DNA of 64,000 nucleotides from Sporosarcina sp. NCCP-2716 (GTDB taxonomy: Bacteria; Bacillota; Bacilli; Bacillales_A; Planococcaceae). This document shows positions 17,022 to 25,093 of this stretch, piece by piece; the first letter of the stretch is position 1; every line of letters begins with the position of its first letter. A program made the position numbers and the translations under genes. The stretch is taken from assembly GCF_023707985.1 (NCBI RefSeq), contig NZ_BRCF01000009.1:1-64000 (forward strand), written 5' to 3'. The notes beneath the pieces are model-generated. The model was not told the origin of the DNA and made no database searches. It saw only the letters and a list, made by a program, of their open reading frames with translations.

Positions 17022-17048
17022 CTATCGGCCAGTCCGGGACTTTCATGA
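17022..17048 (-). promoter_or_regulatory. Possible sigma-D (flagellar) promoter of the chemoreceptor gene
   Basis: The minus strand reads TCAT, 15 bp, GCCGATAG. The -10 element fits the sigma-D consensus GCCGATAT with one mismatch, while the -35 matches TAAA poorly. Confidence 0.35.
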
Positions 17049-17101
17049 CTGTTTTAATGAATTTTTAATGTTTTTTACTCAGGACTTCCGATTCAGCACA
17101 T

Positions 17102-17139
17102 GAAAAACCGCCATCACCCGAAAGTCGGATGTGGCGGTC
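17102..17139 (-). terminator. Terminator after proS
   Basis: On the minus strand ACCGCCACATCCGA pairs with TCGGGTGATGGCGGT, followed by TTTTTC, nine bases beyond the proS stop. Confidence 0.8.
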
Positions 17140-17147
17140 GGAATGGC

Positions 17148-18587
17148 TCAGTAGGCGCGTGCAAACCAGACGGTGTGCTTCGCTTCCTTGCCGCAGTTGA
17201 TGCACGTCTGTTTTTCCATCGGCGGATTGAACGGGATGTTGCGCGTCGTGAACTTCGTTTCTTCCTTCACGTGTTCTTCACACGCATCATCGCCGCACCA
17301 GCCGGCCAGGACCCAGCCTGGAATTTCGTTGGCTTCGGCCGACGTTTCGATGTGCTGCTTCAGCTCATCGAGTGTATCGATGCCTGTATGGGAGTTTTCA
17401 TCCCGGAAGACTCTCGCCTTTTCCAGCAGACGCGTCTGCATTGTTTTGAGTTCCTGCTCGATCTGCTCTGCAAGACCTTCCAGCGGCTGTGCATTCTTGC
17501 CGTCTTCGTCACGCAGCTTCACCATCGCCTGCTCGTTTTCCAAGTCGCGCGGTCCGAGTTCGACACGGAGCGGCACGCCTTTCAGTTCCCACTCGTTGAA
17601 CTTGAAGCCCGGAGACTGGTCGGAATCGTCGAGACGTACACGGATGCCTTTCGCTTTCAGCTCGGCGAACAGTGCGTCGAGTTTTTCCATGATTGCCGGG
17701 TTCTTCTTCCACGGACCGACCGGGATGAGGACGACTTGCGTCGGCGCTACACGCGGCGGCAGGACGAGCCCCTGTTCGTCACCGTGGACCATGATGACCG
17801 AGCCGATCAGGCGCGTCGACGTGCCCCAAGATGTCGTATGGACGAATTCGTGGCGGTTCTCTTTCGTCAGGTACTTGATGTCGAACGCTTCCGCAAATTT
17901 CGTGCCGAGGTAGTGAGATGTCCCCGCCTGCACTGCTTTGCCGTCTTTCATCATCGCTTCGATCGAATACGTGTCGACCGCTCCGGCAAACCGTTCGGAC
18001 GGTGTTTTCTGGCCGTCATAGACCGGAATTGCGAGCAGTTCCTCGACGACTTCCTTGTAGATGTTCAGCATCTGCATCGTTTCCTCGCGCGCTTCTTTTT
18101 CATCGACGTGCGCTGTGTGGCCTTCCTGCCAGAGGAATTCTGACGTACGGATGAACGGCAGCGTCTTTTTCTCCCAACGGAAGACATTGGCCCACTGGTT
18201 GATCAGAACAGGCAGGTCGCGGTAGCTCTTGATCCAGTCGGAATAGAGGTGACCTATCATCGTTTCGGATGTCGGGCGCAGCGCCAGCCGTTCTTCGAGC
18301 TTCTCCCCCGCCGCTTCCGTCACCCACGGCAGTTCCGGCGAGAATCCTTCGATATGGTCCTTTTCCTTTTGGAAGAACGATTCCGGGATGAGCATCGGGA
18401 AATAGGCATTACGGTGGCCCGTCTCCTTGAAGCGGCGGTTCATCTCCTCCTGGATGTGCTCCCAGATTTCGAAGCCGTCCGGTTTGAAGGCGATACAGCC
18501 GCGCACGGGTGTGTAGTCCATCAGGTCCGCCTTCTGGATCGTGTCGATGTACCACTTCGAAAAATCGTTCTGCTGTTCTGTTGTCAT
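17148..18587 (-). CDS. proS: Prolyl-tRNA synthetase, short (archaeal/eukaryote-like) type
   Basis: Charges tRNA-Pro with proline. 479 residues, lacking the roughly 180-residue editing insertion of the long bacterial type and carrying the C-terminal Zn-binding-like domain (CGDDACEEH and INCGKEAKHTVWFARAY) of the archaeal-type enzyme. Class II motifs include RPTSETMIGHLYSDWI and FRWEKKTLPFIRTSEFLWQEGHTAH. The ATG at 18587 follows AGGAGG; the frame open upstream runs through the T-box leader and is not translated. A T-box riboswitch precedes it, so expression should rise when uncharged tRNA-Pro accumulates. The lack of an editing domain in cis is normal for this subclass. Confidence 0.94.
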   Translation of the reverse strand: MTTEQQNDFSKWYIDTIQKADLMDYTPVRGCIAFKPDGFEIWEHIQEEMNRRFKETGHRNAYFPMLIPESFFQKEKDHIEGFSPELPWVTEAAGEKLEERLALRPTSETMIGHLYSDWIKSYRDLPVLINQWANVFRWEKKTLPFIRTSEFLWQEGHTAHVDEKEAREETMQMLNIYKEVVEELLAIPVYDGQKTPSERFAGAVDTYSIEAMMKDGKAVQAGTSHYLGTKFAEAFDIKYLTKENRHEFVHTTSWGTSTRLIGSVIMVHGDEQGLVLPPRVAPTQVVLIPVGPWKKNPAIMEKLDALFAELKAKGIRVRLDDSDQSPGFKFNEWELKGVPLRVELGPRDLENEQAMVKLRDEDGKNAQPLEGLAEQIEQELKTMQTRLLEKARVFRDENSHTGIDTLDELKQHIETSAEANEIPGWVLAGWCGDDACEEHVKEETKFTTRNIPFNPPMEKQTCINCGKEAKHTVWFARAY

Positions 18588-18630
18588 GGCGATTCCTCCT
18601 AATTGTCGGGTGTCGGATGAAGTGACGCAT

Positions 18631-18888
18631 AAAAAAACACACAATGCTGTCCTCGGTTCAAGGACGTCATTGTGTGCAGGACGCGGTACCACCTTCGTTC
18701 GGCCGGATCCGCGATATTCTCGCAGACCCGTCCCTCTGTCGTTTCGTAACGGGACGAACCGGCCGTGTTTGCACGGCATCTCAGCGGTAGGTTTCAAGCC
18801 GGAAGAGGTGGCAGGGCTTTCAGCACGCACCCTGCTTTCTGTATCACGATTCCGGTCTACTTGACCACTTCATCGATCACTATTTCCT
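18631..18888 (-). promoter_or_regulatory. T-box riboswitch leader of proS
   Basis: The minus strand carries the T-box antiterminator sequence GGTGGTACCGCG (18682-18693) about 100 bases before proS, followed by a terminator stem (CACACAATG with CATTGTGTG, 18638-18676) and a seven-T run. The 5' part is long enough for stem I. The specifier codon was not identified with certainty; proline is inferred from the gene. Confidence 0.9.
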
Positions 18889-18890
18889 CT

Positions 18891-18919
18891 ACTATACCAA
18901 ACAAATCGTTTTCCGACAA
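18891..18919 (-). promoter_or_regulatory. Sigma-A promoter of the proS T-box transcript
   Basis: TTGTCG (18914-18919), a 17-bp spacer and TATAGT (18891-18896) on the minus strand, just before the T-box leader. Confidence 0.65.
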
Positions 18920-18945
18920 TGGTGGTTCATCCTCTGTAGGAGCTT

Positions 18946-20136
18946 TCACCGTCTTCCGTGCGTGAACATGTAATACGCAAGGCGTTCACAGTTCTTGCCG
19001 TCCGTGAAGTCGACGTACTCGGACAGCTCACTGAACCGAGGATTTCCGGGCTTGTGGTCATCGAGGATCGTTGAAAGGGCGTCTGCAACTCCTGCAGAGG
19101 TGTCCGCTTTGTACCCGAGCAGGTCGTTATCGAGGTCGAGGTACGAGCCGCGCATCTTCAGGAAATCCTCCTGATCGAACGTGAAGAAGATGACGGGGCG
19201 GTTCATGTAGACGAAATCCCAGAAGATGCTCGAATAATCGGTGATGAGCATATCGGACTGGCTGATTTCCTCACGGATCGACATGTCATCGAACGTCCGG
19301 AACTCCATCCGATCGCTGTCGATGCCTAGCTGCTTGAAATAGTGTTCGAACCGTTTCATGAACGGATGGAGGACAACCTTTAAGTGTGCATTATGATTGG
19401 ACAGCAGGCGCTGGAACTGTTCGTTCTTCAGCAGGCCCTCCGTCGCGCGGAAGTAATCGCTCGCCATGAACTCCTTTTCGGACAGATCCATCAGCGTCTC
19501 CCGCCACGTCATCATGAGCAGGATGTTGCGGACGCGTTTCGCCGGTGTATTGTAAGGCAGCCGGTCGAATCGCGCCATGCCGGTGACAGGCAGTTTGTGC
19601 TCAGGCATCCCCCATTCGTCGCGCTTGATATGCCGTTCGTAACGCGAGGCACAGTTGAAGATATCGCACCGCTCCAGCAGCGGCACATCTTCCGGCATGA
19701 TGAGGATCTTCTTGAAGCATTCGATGCCGTGGCTGATGTGCACCATGGTCGTCTTTTTGTTCCAGAATATGTATTTGTCGATCCCCGGGACGATATCATA
19801 CATGAGCGAGTGGCCGTGCACAGTGTAGGCAGCACGAAAGAAGAGCAGGTAGTTACGGAAACTGCCGAGCGGCACAGCGTTCTCGATGCCTTTCTCCTGG
19901 ACGTAGTCAGTGTCCGGGTCGTACATCCAGTAAATTTCGTACCGATCGCGGAAGTTCGCGGTCAAGTACTCATGGAAGGCAGCTGCGTTGTCTTCGTACT
20001 TCTCTCCGAGACTGCCGCCGATTAGGATGATCGGTTTCTTCCCCACACGCGGCAAAAGCCCGGCAGCCATATAAGCGCCGGCAGTTTTGATGAATGTAGT
20101 GAAACCTTGTAATGGCCGTCTGCGTTTCAATTCCAT
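18946..20136 (-). CDS. CDP-glycerol glycerophosphotransferase family protein (TagB/TagF-like)
   Basis: 396 residues. The C-terminal half has the CDP-glycerol:poly(glycerophosphate) transferase signature: SHGIECFK, the TDYSSIFWDFVYMNRPVIFF block and an EDFLKMRG motif. The N-terminal KKPIILIGGSLGEKYEDNA block is also typical. Such enzymes act at the inner membrane face, adding glycerol-phosphate (or ribitol-phosphate) units to wall teichoic acid or related polymers. At this length it resembles primases such as TagB more than the long polymerase TagF. No other teichoic acid gene is nearby. A sigma-B-like promoter may lie upstream. Confidence 0.85.
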   Translation of the reverse strand: MELKRRRPLQGFTTFIKTAGAYMAAGLLPRVGKKPIILIGGSLGEKYEDNAAAFHEYLTANFRDRYEIYWMYDPDTDYVQEKGIENAVPLGSFRNYLLFFRAAYTVHGHSLMYDIVPGIDKYIFWNKKTTMVHISHGIECFKKILIMPEDVPLLERCDIFNCASRYERHIKRDEWGMPEHKLPVTGMARFDRLPYNTPAKRVRNILLMMTWRETLMDLSEKEFMASDYFRATEGLLKNEQFQRLLSNHNAHLKVVLHPFMKRFEHYFKQLGIDSDRMEFRTFDDMSIREEISQSDMLITDYSSIFWDFVYMNRPVIFFTFDQEDFLKMRGSYLDLDNDLLGYKADTSAGVADALSTILDDHKPGNPRFSELSEYVDFTDGKNCERLAYYMFTHGRR

Positions 20137-20176
20137 GATTGCTGCTCCCCCTGCTCAACACTTTTTAGTTAGTTAT

Positions 20177-20202
20177 ATACCCTTCCCTGCGTGATTGGAA
20201 AC
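20177..20202 (-). promoter_or_regulatory. Possible sigma-B-like promoter of the glycerophosphotransferase gene
   Basis: The minus strand reads GTTTCC (20197-20202), a 14-bp spacer and GGGTAT (20177-20182). The -10 is perfect for sigma-B; the -35 matches four of six positions. Confidence 0.4.
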
Positions 20203-20218
20203 CTGCGTTCATCGGAAA

Positions 20219-20250
20219 GTGATCGGTTTGGGATTTCATTCCGTTAGCTT
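20219..20250 (+). promoter_or_regulatory. Putative ECF sigma promoter, copy 1 (upstream of the sigma gene)
   Basis: GTGATC (20219-20224), exactly 17 bases, then CGTTAGCTT (20242-20250). The same two blocks at the same spacing recur at 21680-21711. This is the pattern expected for an autoregulated ECF sigma factor and its target. Confidence 0.6.
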
Positions 20251-20325
20251 ATTAGAAAAGCGGCGGGCTCGCCTGTCCGCCCGTTTGTGGTATTCTGGAT
20301 GAAAAGTATGGAAAAGAGGCTTCGG

Positions 20326-20889
20326 ATGAATCATACAGACGACGGAACATTATATGGACTCGCCTCTTCAAAGGACCGCCGGGCTTTTGAACTGCTTTAC
20401 GATCGGTACGAAAAGCTCGTCTTCTCATTCGCGTACCGGATCGCTTCCGACCGCGAAATCGCGGAAGAGGTGGTTCAGGATGTCTTTGTGAAGATCTGGA
20501 ACGGCTCAGCCGTCTATGAGCCGGGCAAAGGGGCCTTCTCGTCCTGGCTGCTGACGGTGACACGCAACAAAGCGATCGATGAGCTGCGCCGTCTCCAGCG
20601 CCATGACCATGAACCGATGGTCGAGAAGGATGCGCTGCTCGAGCAGCCCGGCAGTGTGGAGCAGACGGCTGCGTGGCACGAACAGCAGGCTGAAATCCGC
20701 TCTGCTGTCCTGGAACTGAATCCGGAGCAGCGGGAAATCATCGAACTGTTCTACTTCAGAGGATTGAGCCAGCAGAAGATCGCCGACCATTGCGAACTGC
20801 CCCTCGGCACTGTGAAAGGCCGCATCCGTCTGGCCTTGCAGAAGTTGAGAGGCACCATCACCAAGGAAGGAGGGACGTCATATGAATGA
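20326..20889 (+). CDS. ECF-type RNA polymerase sigma factor
   Basis: 187 residues: sigma-70 region 2 (LYDRYEKLVFSFAYRI, AEEVVQDVFVKIW, FSSWLLTVTRNKAIDELRR) and region 4 (LNPEQREIIELFYFRGLSQQKIAD, then LGTVKGRIRLALQKLR). Regions 1 and 3 are absent, as in extracytoplasmic-function sigma factors; the form resembles the SigK/RskA-linked group. ATG 20326 is chosen because AAGAGG precedes it by about six bases; longer in-frame starts lack a site. The stop overlaps the anti-sigma gene by eight bases. It probably drives its own operon and the surface-protein gene through the shared promoter motif. Confidence 0.9.
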   Translation: MNHTDDGTLYGLASSKDRRAFELLYDRYEKLVFSFAYRIASDREIAEEVVQDVFVKIWNGSAVYEPGKGAFSSWLLTVTRNKAIDELRRLQRHDHEPMVEKDALLEQPGSVEQTAAWHEQQAEIRSAVLELNPEQREIIELFYFRGLSQQKIADHCELPLGTVKGRIRLALQKLRGTITKEGGTSYE

Positions 20890-21613
20890 AAACTGCATGC
20901 GGCTGATCGATTACTTCAACCGGGCCTTGACGCCTGAGGAGACCGCTGCCTTCGAGCAGCATCTAGCGGAATGTCCTGCCTGCAGCTCGGAACTTGAAGA
21001 ACTGCGCACGCTGACAGAAGGTCTGCCCTATCTTTCCGAAGAGGCCGACGTCCCTGCCGGACTGAAAGCGAATGTTTTCGCAGTGATCGATGCACAACCC
21101 GATGTACATGACGAGGAACCGCCGCACCAAGCAGGGAACGTCACTCCGCTCCCTGAAAAACGGCGCAGACCGGCCATCCCACTCCTCGCCGCCGCCCTGC
21201 TCGCGTCGTTGGTAACGAATATCTTCTTGGCAACAGCCGACCGTTCGGCCGAGCCCGCCGTCGAACAGCGGAACTGGGAACTTGCGGACAAAGCGGAGCT
21301 CGCCCCTCAACAGGAAGGCGATCCATCGAACGCCATCGCCCTGATCCTGTCCGACGGCAGCTCGCGGGACCTTGTCGTCGATGCCGAAAACCTGCCTGAG
21401 CTTTCAGACGGGGAGCTGTTCCAAGTCTGGGTGCTGGACGCCGGTGCGCCGAAGCCGGCCGGGGCGTTCCGGTCCTCCGGCGAAGGCACTGGTACAGTGT
21501 CGCATCCTCTCGGCAGCAAATTCGGGGCATTCGACACGATTGCCATCACGATTGAAAAAGAAGAAGGACTCCCTGCGCCGGAAGGACCCATCATTCTTGC
21601 AGGAAGCCTCTGA
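20882..21613 (+). CDS. Zinc-finger anti-sigma factor (RskA-like)
   Basis: 243 residues. An N-terminal zinc-binding anti-sigma domain (FEQHLAECPACSSELEEL, HxxxCxxC), a single membrane segment at about 100-120 (IPLLAAALLASLVTNIFLA) and an extracytoplasmic RskA-type C-terminal domain (LILSDGSSRDLVVD, GELFQVWVLDAGAPKPAG). It should hold the co-encoded sigma factor at the membrane until regulated proteolysis releases it. The signal is unknown. Translational coupling is indicated by the eight-base overlap with the sigma gene. Confidence 0.9.
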   Translation: MNENCMRLIDYFNRALTPEETAAFEQHLAECPACSSELEELRTLTEGLPYLSEEADVPAGLKANVFAVIDAQPDVHDEEPPHQAGNVTPLPEKRRRPAIPLLAAALLASLVTNIFLATADRSAEPAVEQRNWELADKAELAPQQEGDPSNAIALILSDGSSRDLVVDAENLPELSDGELFQVWVLDAGAPKPAGAFRSSGEGTGTVSHPLGSKFGAFDTIAITIEKEEGLPAPEGPIILAGSL

Positions 21614-21627
21614 ATACACAGCGCCAA

Positions 21628-21651
21628 AGCCGCCGACACAGGCGGTTTTTT
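21628..21651 (+). terminator. Terminator after the anti-sigma gene
   Basis: A short stem (CCGCC/GGCGG) with a six-base loop is followed by TTTTTT. It separates the sigma operon from the second ECF-type promoter. Confidence 0.6.
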
Positions 21652-21679
21652 CATTTCTCTAAATTTTTCTGCAAAAAAA

Positions 21680-21711
21680 GTGATCCATCCGCAAATCGCT
21701 CCCGTTAGCTT
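21680..21711 (+). promoter_or_regulatory. Putative ECF sigma promoter, copy 2 (upstream of the surface-protein gene)
   Basis: GTGATC (21680-21685), 17 bases, CGTTAGCTT (21703-21711). It is identical in both blocks and spacing to the element upstream of the sigma gene, while the spacers are unrelated. The surface-protein ATG lies 29 bases further on. Confidence 0.6.
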
Positions 21712-21739
21712 TATACCAAACCGCAAAGGAGAGATTTCG

Positions 21740-23098
21740 ATGAACTACAAAAAATTAGCAGCCATTCCGTTAAGTGTTTCCCTCCTGCTTCCCATGGGAG
21801 CTGTCGCAAGTGCAGCAGACCACGCCCATGGGGTGGCGCCGATGAGCGTTTCCAACAAAGCGACCGACCTGCGGGCGACACTCGACTCGATTTTGTCGGA
21901 GCACGCCTACCTGGCGATCGTGACGATGCAGAAAGGGATTGACGGCGCGAAGGACTTCGACGCAGCCGCAGGGCAGCTGAACGACAACACCGATGAGCTG
22001 TCCGCCGCAATCGCTTCCGTCTATGGTGAGGATGCCGGGATGCAGTTCAAGGAAATCTGGGGCAGCCATATCGGGTATTTCGTCGATTACGTGAAAGCGA
22101 CTGCCGCGAAAGACGAAAACGGACGGCAGGAAGCGGTCAAGAACCTGGACAACTACCGCATGAAGAATGCAGCGTTCCTTTCAAAAGCGACTGAAAACCG
22201 GTTGAAGGCATCAGATCTGGAAGAAGGGCTCAAAATGCACGTCGATCAGCTGATTTCGGCTTTCGACAATTACAATGCAGGCGATTTCGATAAAACCTAC
22301 GACGCAATCACCCATTCGATGATGCACATGTTCGAACCGGGCAAAGGGATTGCATGGGCGATCACCGATCAGTTCCCGGACAAGTTCGATAACCAGTCCG
22401 TCGACACACCGACAGCGGACCTGCGCGAGCAGCTGAACAACCAATTCTCCACGCACGCCGCTCTGGCAGTTCTCGCCATGCAGAAAGGCATCGACGGCGC
22501 GGAAGACTTCGATGCGTCCGCCGCAGAGCTGAACAGCAACACGGAAGACCTGACGAAATCGATCGAGTCGGTCTACGGCAAAGAAGGTGCTGAGCAGTTC
22601 AATGAAATCTGGAGCAGCCACATCGGCTACTTTGTCGATTACGTCAAGGCGACTGCCGCAGGCGACGAAGACGGTCGCCAGAAAGCGGTCGCGAAACTGG
22701 ACGACTACCGCATGAAGCAGGCCGCCATGCTGGAATCGGCAACGGAAGGACGGTTGAAAGCGGCCGACCTGGAAGAGGGTCTCAAAGTGCACGTCGATCA
22801 GCTGCTCGCTGCGTTCAACAAGTACCATGACGGGGATTATGAAGGCGCTTACGACGATATCCACGAAGCGTATTCCCACATGTTCGGTGTCGGGACGATG
22901 ATGACAGGGGCCATCGTCGATCAGTTCCCGGACAAGTTCGCCGGCAACATGCCGGCCGACATGCCGAAGACGGGACTTGGCGGTATGAGCCAGCCGGCGG
23001 AGCACCAGACACCGATCTGGGTGATCGTCAGTCTCCTGCTGGCCATAGCAGCCGGGGCGGTCGTGATCCGCAAAACAACCGAAGCACGGAACGACTGA
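21740..23098 (+). CDS. Secreted two-repeat surface protein with a sortase-like C-terminal signal
   Basis: 452 residues; function not recognised. A signal peptide ends near ASAADHAH (about 25). Residues about 42-216 and 226-400 are two copies of an all-helical domain, offset by exactly 184 residues with no gaps. Each copy keeps four histidines on successive predicted helices (H55/H239, H110/H294, H167/H351, H196/H380) and the blocks MQKGIDGA, SHIGYFVDYVKATAA and DQFPDKF, a pattern that could build a metal- or haem-binding helical bundle. The C-terminus has MPKTG (408-412), a membrane segment (426-443) and a charged tail with RK, like a variant LPxTG signal. A class F sortase gene follows. AAAGGAG precedes the ATG by about seven bases. 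Confidence 0.8.
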   Translation: MNYKKLAAIPLSVSLLLPMGAVASAADHAHGVAPMSVSNKATDLRATLDSILSEHAYLAIVTMQKGIDGAKDFDAAAGQLNDNTDELSAAIASVYGEDAGMQFKEIWGSHIGYFVDYVKATAAKDENGRQEAVKNLDNYRMKNAAFLSKATENRLKASDLEEGLKMHVDQLISAFDNYNAGDFDKTYDAITHSMMHMFEPGKGIAWAITDQFPDKFDNQSVDTPTADLREQLNNQFSTHAALAVLAMQKGIDGAEDFDASAAELNSNTEDLTKSIESVYGKEGAEQFNEIWSSHIGYFVDYVKATAAGDEDGRQKAVAKLDDYRMKQAAMLESATEGRLKAADLEEGLKVHVDQLLAAFNKYHDGDYEGAYDDIHEAYSHMFGVGTMMTGAIVDQFPDKFAGNMPADMPKTGLGGMSQPAEHQTPIWVIVSLLLAIAAGAVVIRKTTEARND

Positions 23099-23102
23099 CA
23101 CA

Positions 23103-23135
23103 AGGAGAGAGGGAATCCCCTCTCTTCCTTTTTTA
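23103..23135 (+). terminator. Terminator between surface-protein and sortase genes
   Basis: AGGAGAGAGGG pairs with CCCTCTCTTCCT around a short loop and is followed by TTTTTT. It may let the sortase be expressed at a lower level by read-through. Confidence 0.75.
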
Positions 23136-23152
23136 AGAAGGGAGTGGTCTTT

Positions 23153-23794
23153 ATGCGCCGCCAGATGATGTTTACAGCTATCCTCGCGGGATCGATGGCC
23201 CTGACGGCAGGTTGCAGTACACAGGAAACAGCCGTCACGGACGGCACTTCCGCGGAAATCCCGGCGGCGGAGCCTGCCAGTTCACCGACCGTCCCGGCAG
23301 CGGCGCCAGAAAAGACACTGCAGAAAGAAGAACGCGGCGTCATCCCCGCTTCGATCGAAATCCCGGCGATCGGCGTCCGGACGGACATCGAAGCGGTCGG
23401 CACCCTGGTGAACGGCCAGATGGGCGTCCCGGAAGACGTGAACCATGTCGGCTGGTTTGAACCCGGCACCATGCCCGGCAGCCAGGGAAGCGCCGTCATG
23501 GCAGGCCATATTGACTCACTGACCGGCCCGGCGATCTTCTACAAGCTCGATCAGCTGAAACCGGGTGACGACGTTATCGTGACCGGCAAGGAAGGACAGC
23601 AGCTCACCTTCACCGTCACGCGTTCGGAAGTCTTCCCGCGAAACGACTCACCGATCGATGAGATCTTCGGCTTCTCCTACGGCAGCCGGCTGAATCTGAT
23701 CACGTGCACCGGCGATTTCAACCGGAAGGCGAAAACCCACGAAGAGCGGCTCGTCGTCTACACCGAGTTGAAAGAGGACGGCAAGACGGATTGA
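23153..23794 (+). CDS. Class F sortase with a lipoprotein-type signal
   Basis: 213 residues. A signal sequence ends in ALTAGC, a lipobox with Cys21, so the enzyme may be lipid-anchored instead of using the usual transmembrane anchor. After a Pro/Ala-rich linker comes the sortase domain with catalytic His119 (MAGHIDS), Cys185 (LITCTGDF) and Arg199 (EERLVV). Sortases cleave a sorting motif and join the protein to the wall or to another acceptor; the adjacent MPKTG protein is the obvious candidate substrate. ATG 23153 is chosen for GAAGGGAG eight bases upstream. Confidence 0.87.
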   Translation: MRRQMMFTAILAGSMALTAGCSTQETAVTDGTSAEIPAAEPASSPTVPAAAPEKTLQKEERGVIPASIEIPAIGVRTDIEAVGTLVNGQMGVPEDVNHVGWFEPGTMPGSQGSAVMAGHIDSLTGPAIFYKLDQLKPGDDVIVTGKEGQQLTFTVTRSEVFPRNDSPIDEIFGFSYGSRLNLITCTGDFNRKAKTHEERLVVYTELKEDGKTD

Positions 23795-23846
23795 AAACAG
23801 CCGTCACGGGTATAGGTCAGCAAAGACGAAAAGGAGCTGTCCCGTT

Positions 23847-24761
23847 ATGGAATCCAACCCTGTTTCAAAATCACCGTCGCCGGAAGAAGCTGTCACGATC
23901 ATCGAGGACATCGCTGGCCGGCACCCCGGTTTCCGCCGTGCCCACGCAAAAGGGATCGGCTTGCATGCCCAGTTCACACCGAACGGGAATGCCGAACCGT
24001 TCACCGAGGCAGCCTTCCTGCGGGGCGGGACGGCCGAAGTGATCGTGCGGTTTTCGCACAGTGCGCCCATGCCCGACCAGTCCGAGCGTCTCGTTCCGAT
24101 CAAAGGGATGGCCGTCCAGTTCAGCAATCCGTCCGGCGAGCCGGTGTCGCTCGTCATGGCGAACGCACCGATCTTCCCGACCAAGACACCGGAAGCCTTC
24201 ATGCGGCTGATCCAAGTGCTCGGCAGACGGGATATCCCATTCAAGGAACGGCTCGGAATCCTCAAGGACGACACTGAACTGCACACCGTGCCGGCTTTGC
24301 TGAAACAACTGAAGACCCCGTCCAGTTTCGCCATGACGCAATTCTGGGCACTGCACGCCTACATCCTCTCGACCGAACAGGGAACCCGCCAGCCTGCGCG
24401 CTTCACATGGATCCCCGCGCGGACGGAGTGGACGCTGCCGTTTGCGACCGGCGACATGGAGCTCGACCTGCTCGAGCGGATGGCGGACGGCCCCGTGCAG
24501 TTCAGGCTGCTCATGACACTCGCGGCGCTCGATGATCCGACCGACGACCCTTCGGCTGCATGGCCGGACGAGCGGCCGGTGATCGATGTCGGCGTCCTGA
24601 CCTTGCAGGAGCGTCGCACGGACAACGCGGAAGACGTCAAGTTCGACCCGACCGTGGAAGTGCCGGGCTTCTCCTGCTCCGACGACCCGGTGCTGCACTA
24701 CCGGGCTCCGGTTTACGCGGAGTCGTTCAGGCGGCGGACGGCTGAGCGTGAGGATGGGTGA
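23847..24761 (+). CDS. Catalase-related peroxidase (small catalase-fold haem protein)
   Basis: 304 residues, much shorter than a true catalase, like the SrpA group. The distal His region is HAKGIGLHAQFTPNG with RFSHSAP following, and KGMAVQFS replaces the usual GMAVKF block. The C-terminal AESFRRR segment corresponds to the proximal haem region. It should be a cytosolic peroxidase using H2O2 or organic peroxides with an unknown reductant. AAGGAG lies about ten bases before the ATG. It follows the sortase gene by 52 bases with no clear terminator between, so it may be read with that operon. Confidence 0.82.
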   Translation: MESNPVSKSPSPEEAVTIIEDIAGRHPGFRRAHAKGIGLHAQFTPNGNAEPFTEAAFLRGGTAEVIVRFSHSAPMPDQSERLVPIKGMAVQFSNPSGEPVSLVMANAPIFPTKTPEAFMRLIQVLGRRDIPFKERLGILKDDTELHTVPALLKQLKTPSSFAMTQFWALHAYILSTEQGTRQPARFTWIPARTEWTLPFATGDMELDLLERMADGPVQFRLLMTLAALDDPTDDPSAAWPDERPVIDVGVLTLQERRTDNAEDVKFDPTVEVPGFSCSDDPVLHYRAPVYAESFRRRTAEREDG

Positions 24762-24796
24762 GGTGCTGATGGGGGATTGTGGTGACGTTGGGCGGG

Positions 24797-24946
24797 TTTA
24801 TGAGCGCTTTTTGAGATTTATGAGCGGTTCTGGGAGTTTATGAGCGGTTCCTGTGATTTATGAGCGGTTTCCTGGATTTATGAGCGTTTTGACAGATTTA
24901 TGAGCGGTTTCCGCAATTTATGAGCGATTCCCGCTTTTTATGATCA
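24797..24946. repeat. Tandem array of eight 20-bp units (core TTTATGAGCG)
   Basis: The ten-base core TTTATGAGCG starts at 24797, 24817, 24837, 24857, 24877, 24897 and 24917, with a decayed copy at 24937, so the period is exactly 20 bp. The other ten bases of each unit differ (often starting GTT). It has no coding sense, since 20 is not a multiple of three. The rest of the 24762-25093 gap holds nothing else recognised except the yugN ribosome binding site. Confidence 0.9.
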
Positions 24947-25093
24947 CCCCCGGGTTGATTCGGAACAGTTCCTGCCTAAATGGAACGCTGCGTCCCCTCA
25001 AAACCCCAGCCATCCGCTGTGCAAGGTTTCAGCCGCGCGCAGTCAGGGTACGTTAAGACTACTTGACTGGAAACGAGACTAGGAGGGATTTCC

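Noticed and set aside
17148-18830. 560-residue form of prolyl-tRNA synthetase
   Set aside because: The extra 81 residues are translated T-box leader; the ATG at 18587 has a perfect ribosome binding site and the family N-terminus.
20177-20202. Firm sigma-B promoter for the glycerophosphotransferase gene
   Set aside because: Only the -10 is perfect and the -35 matches four of six positions; kept as a low-confidence feature and not promoted to a finding.
24797-24946. CRISPR array
   Set aside because: The unit is only 20 bp with a ten-base conserved part, there is no 25-40-bp repeat with similar-length spacers, and no cas gene is present.
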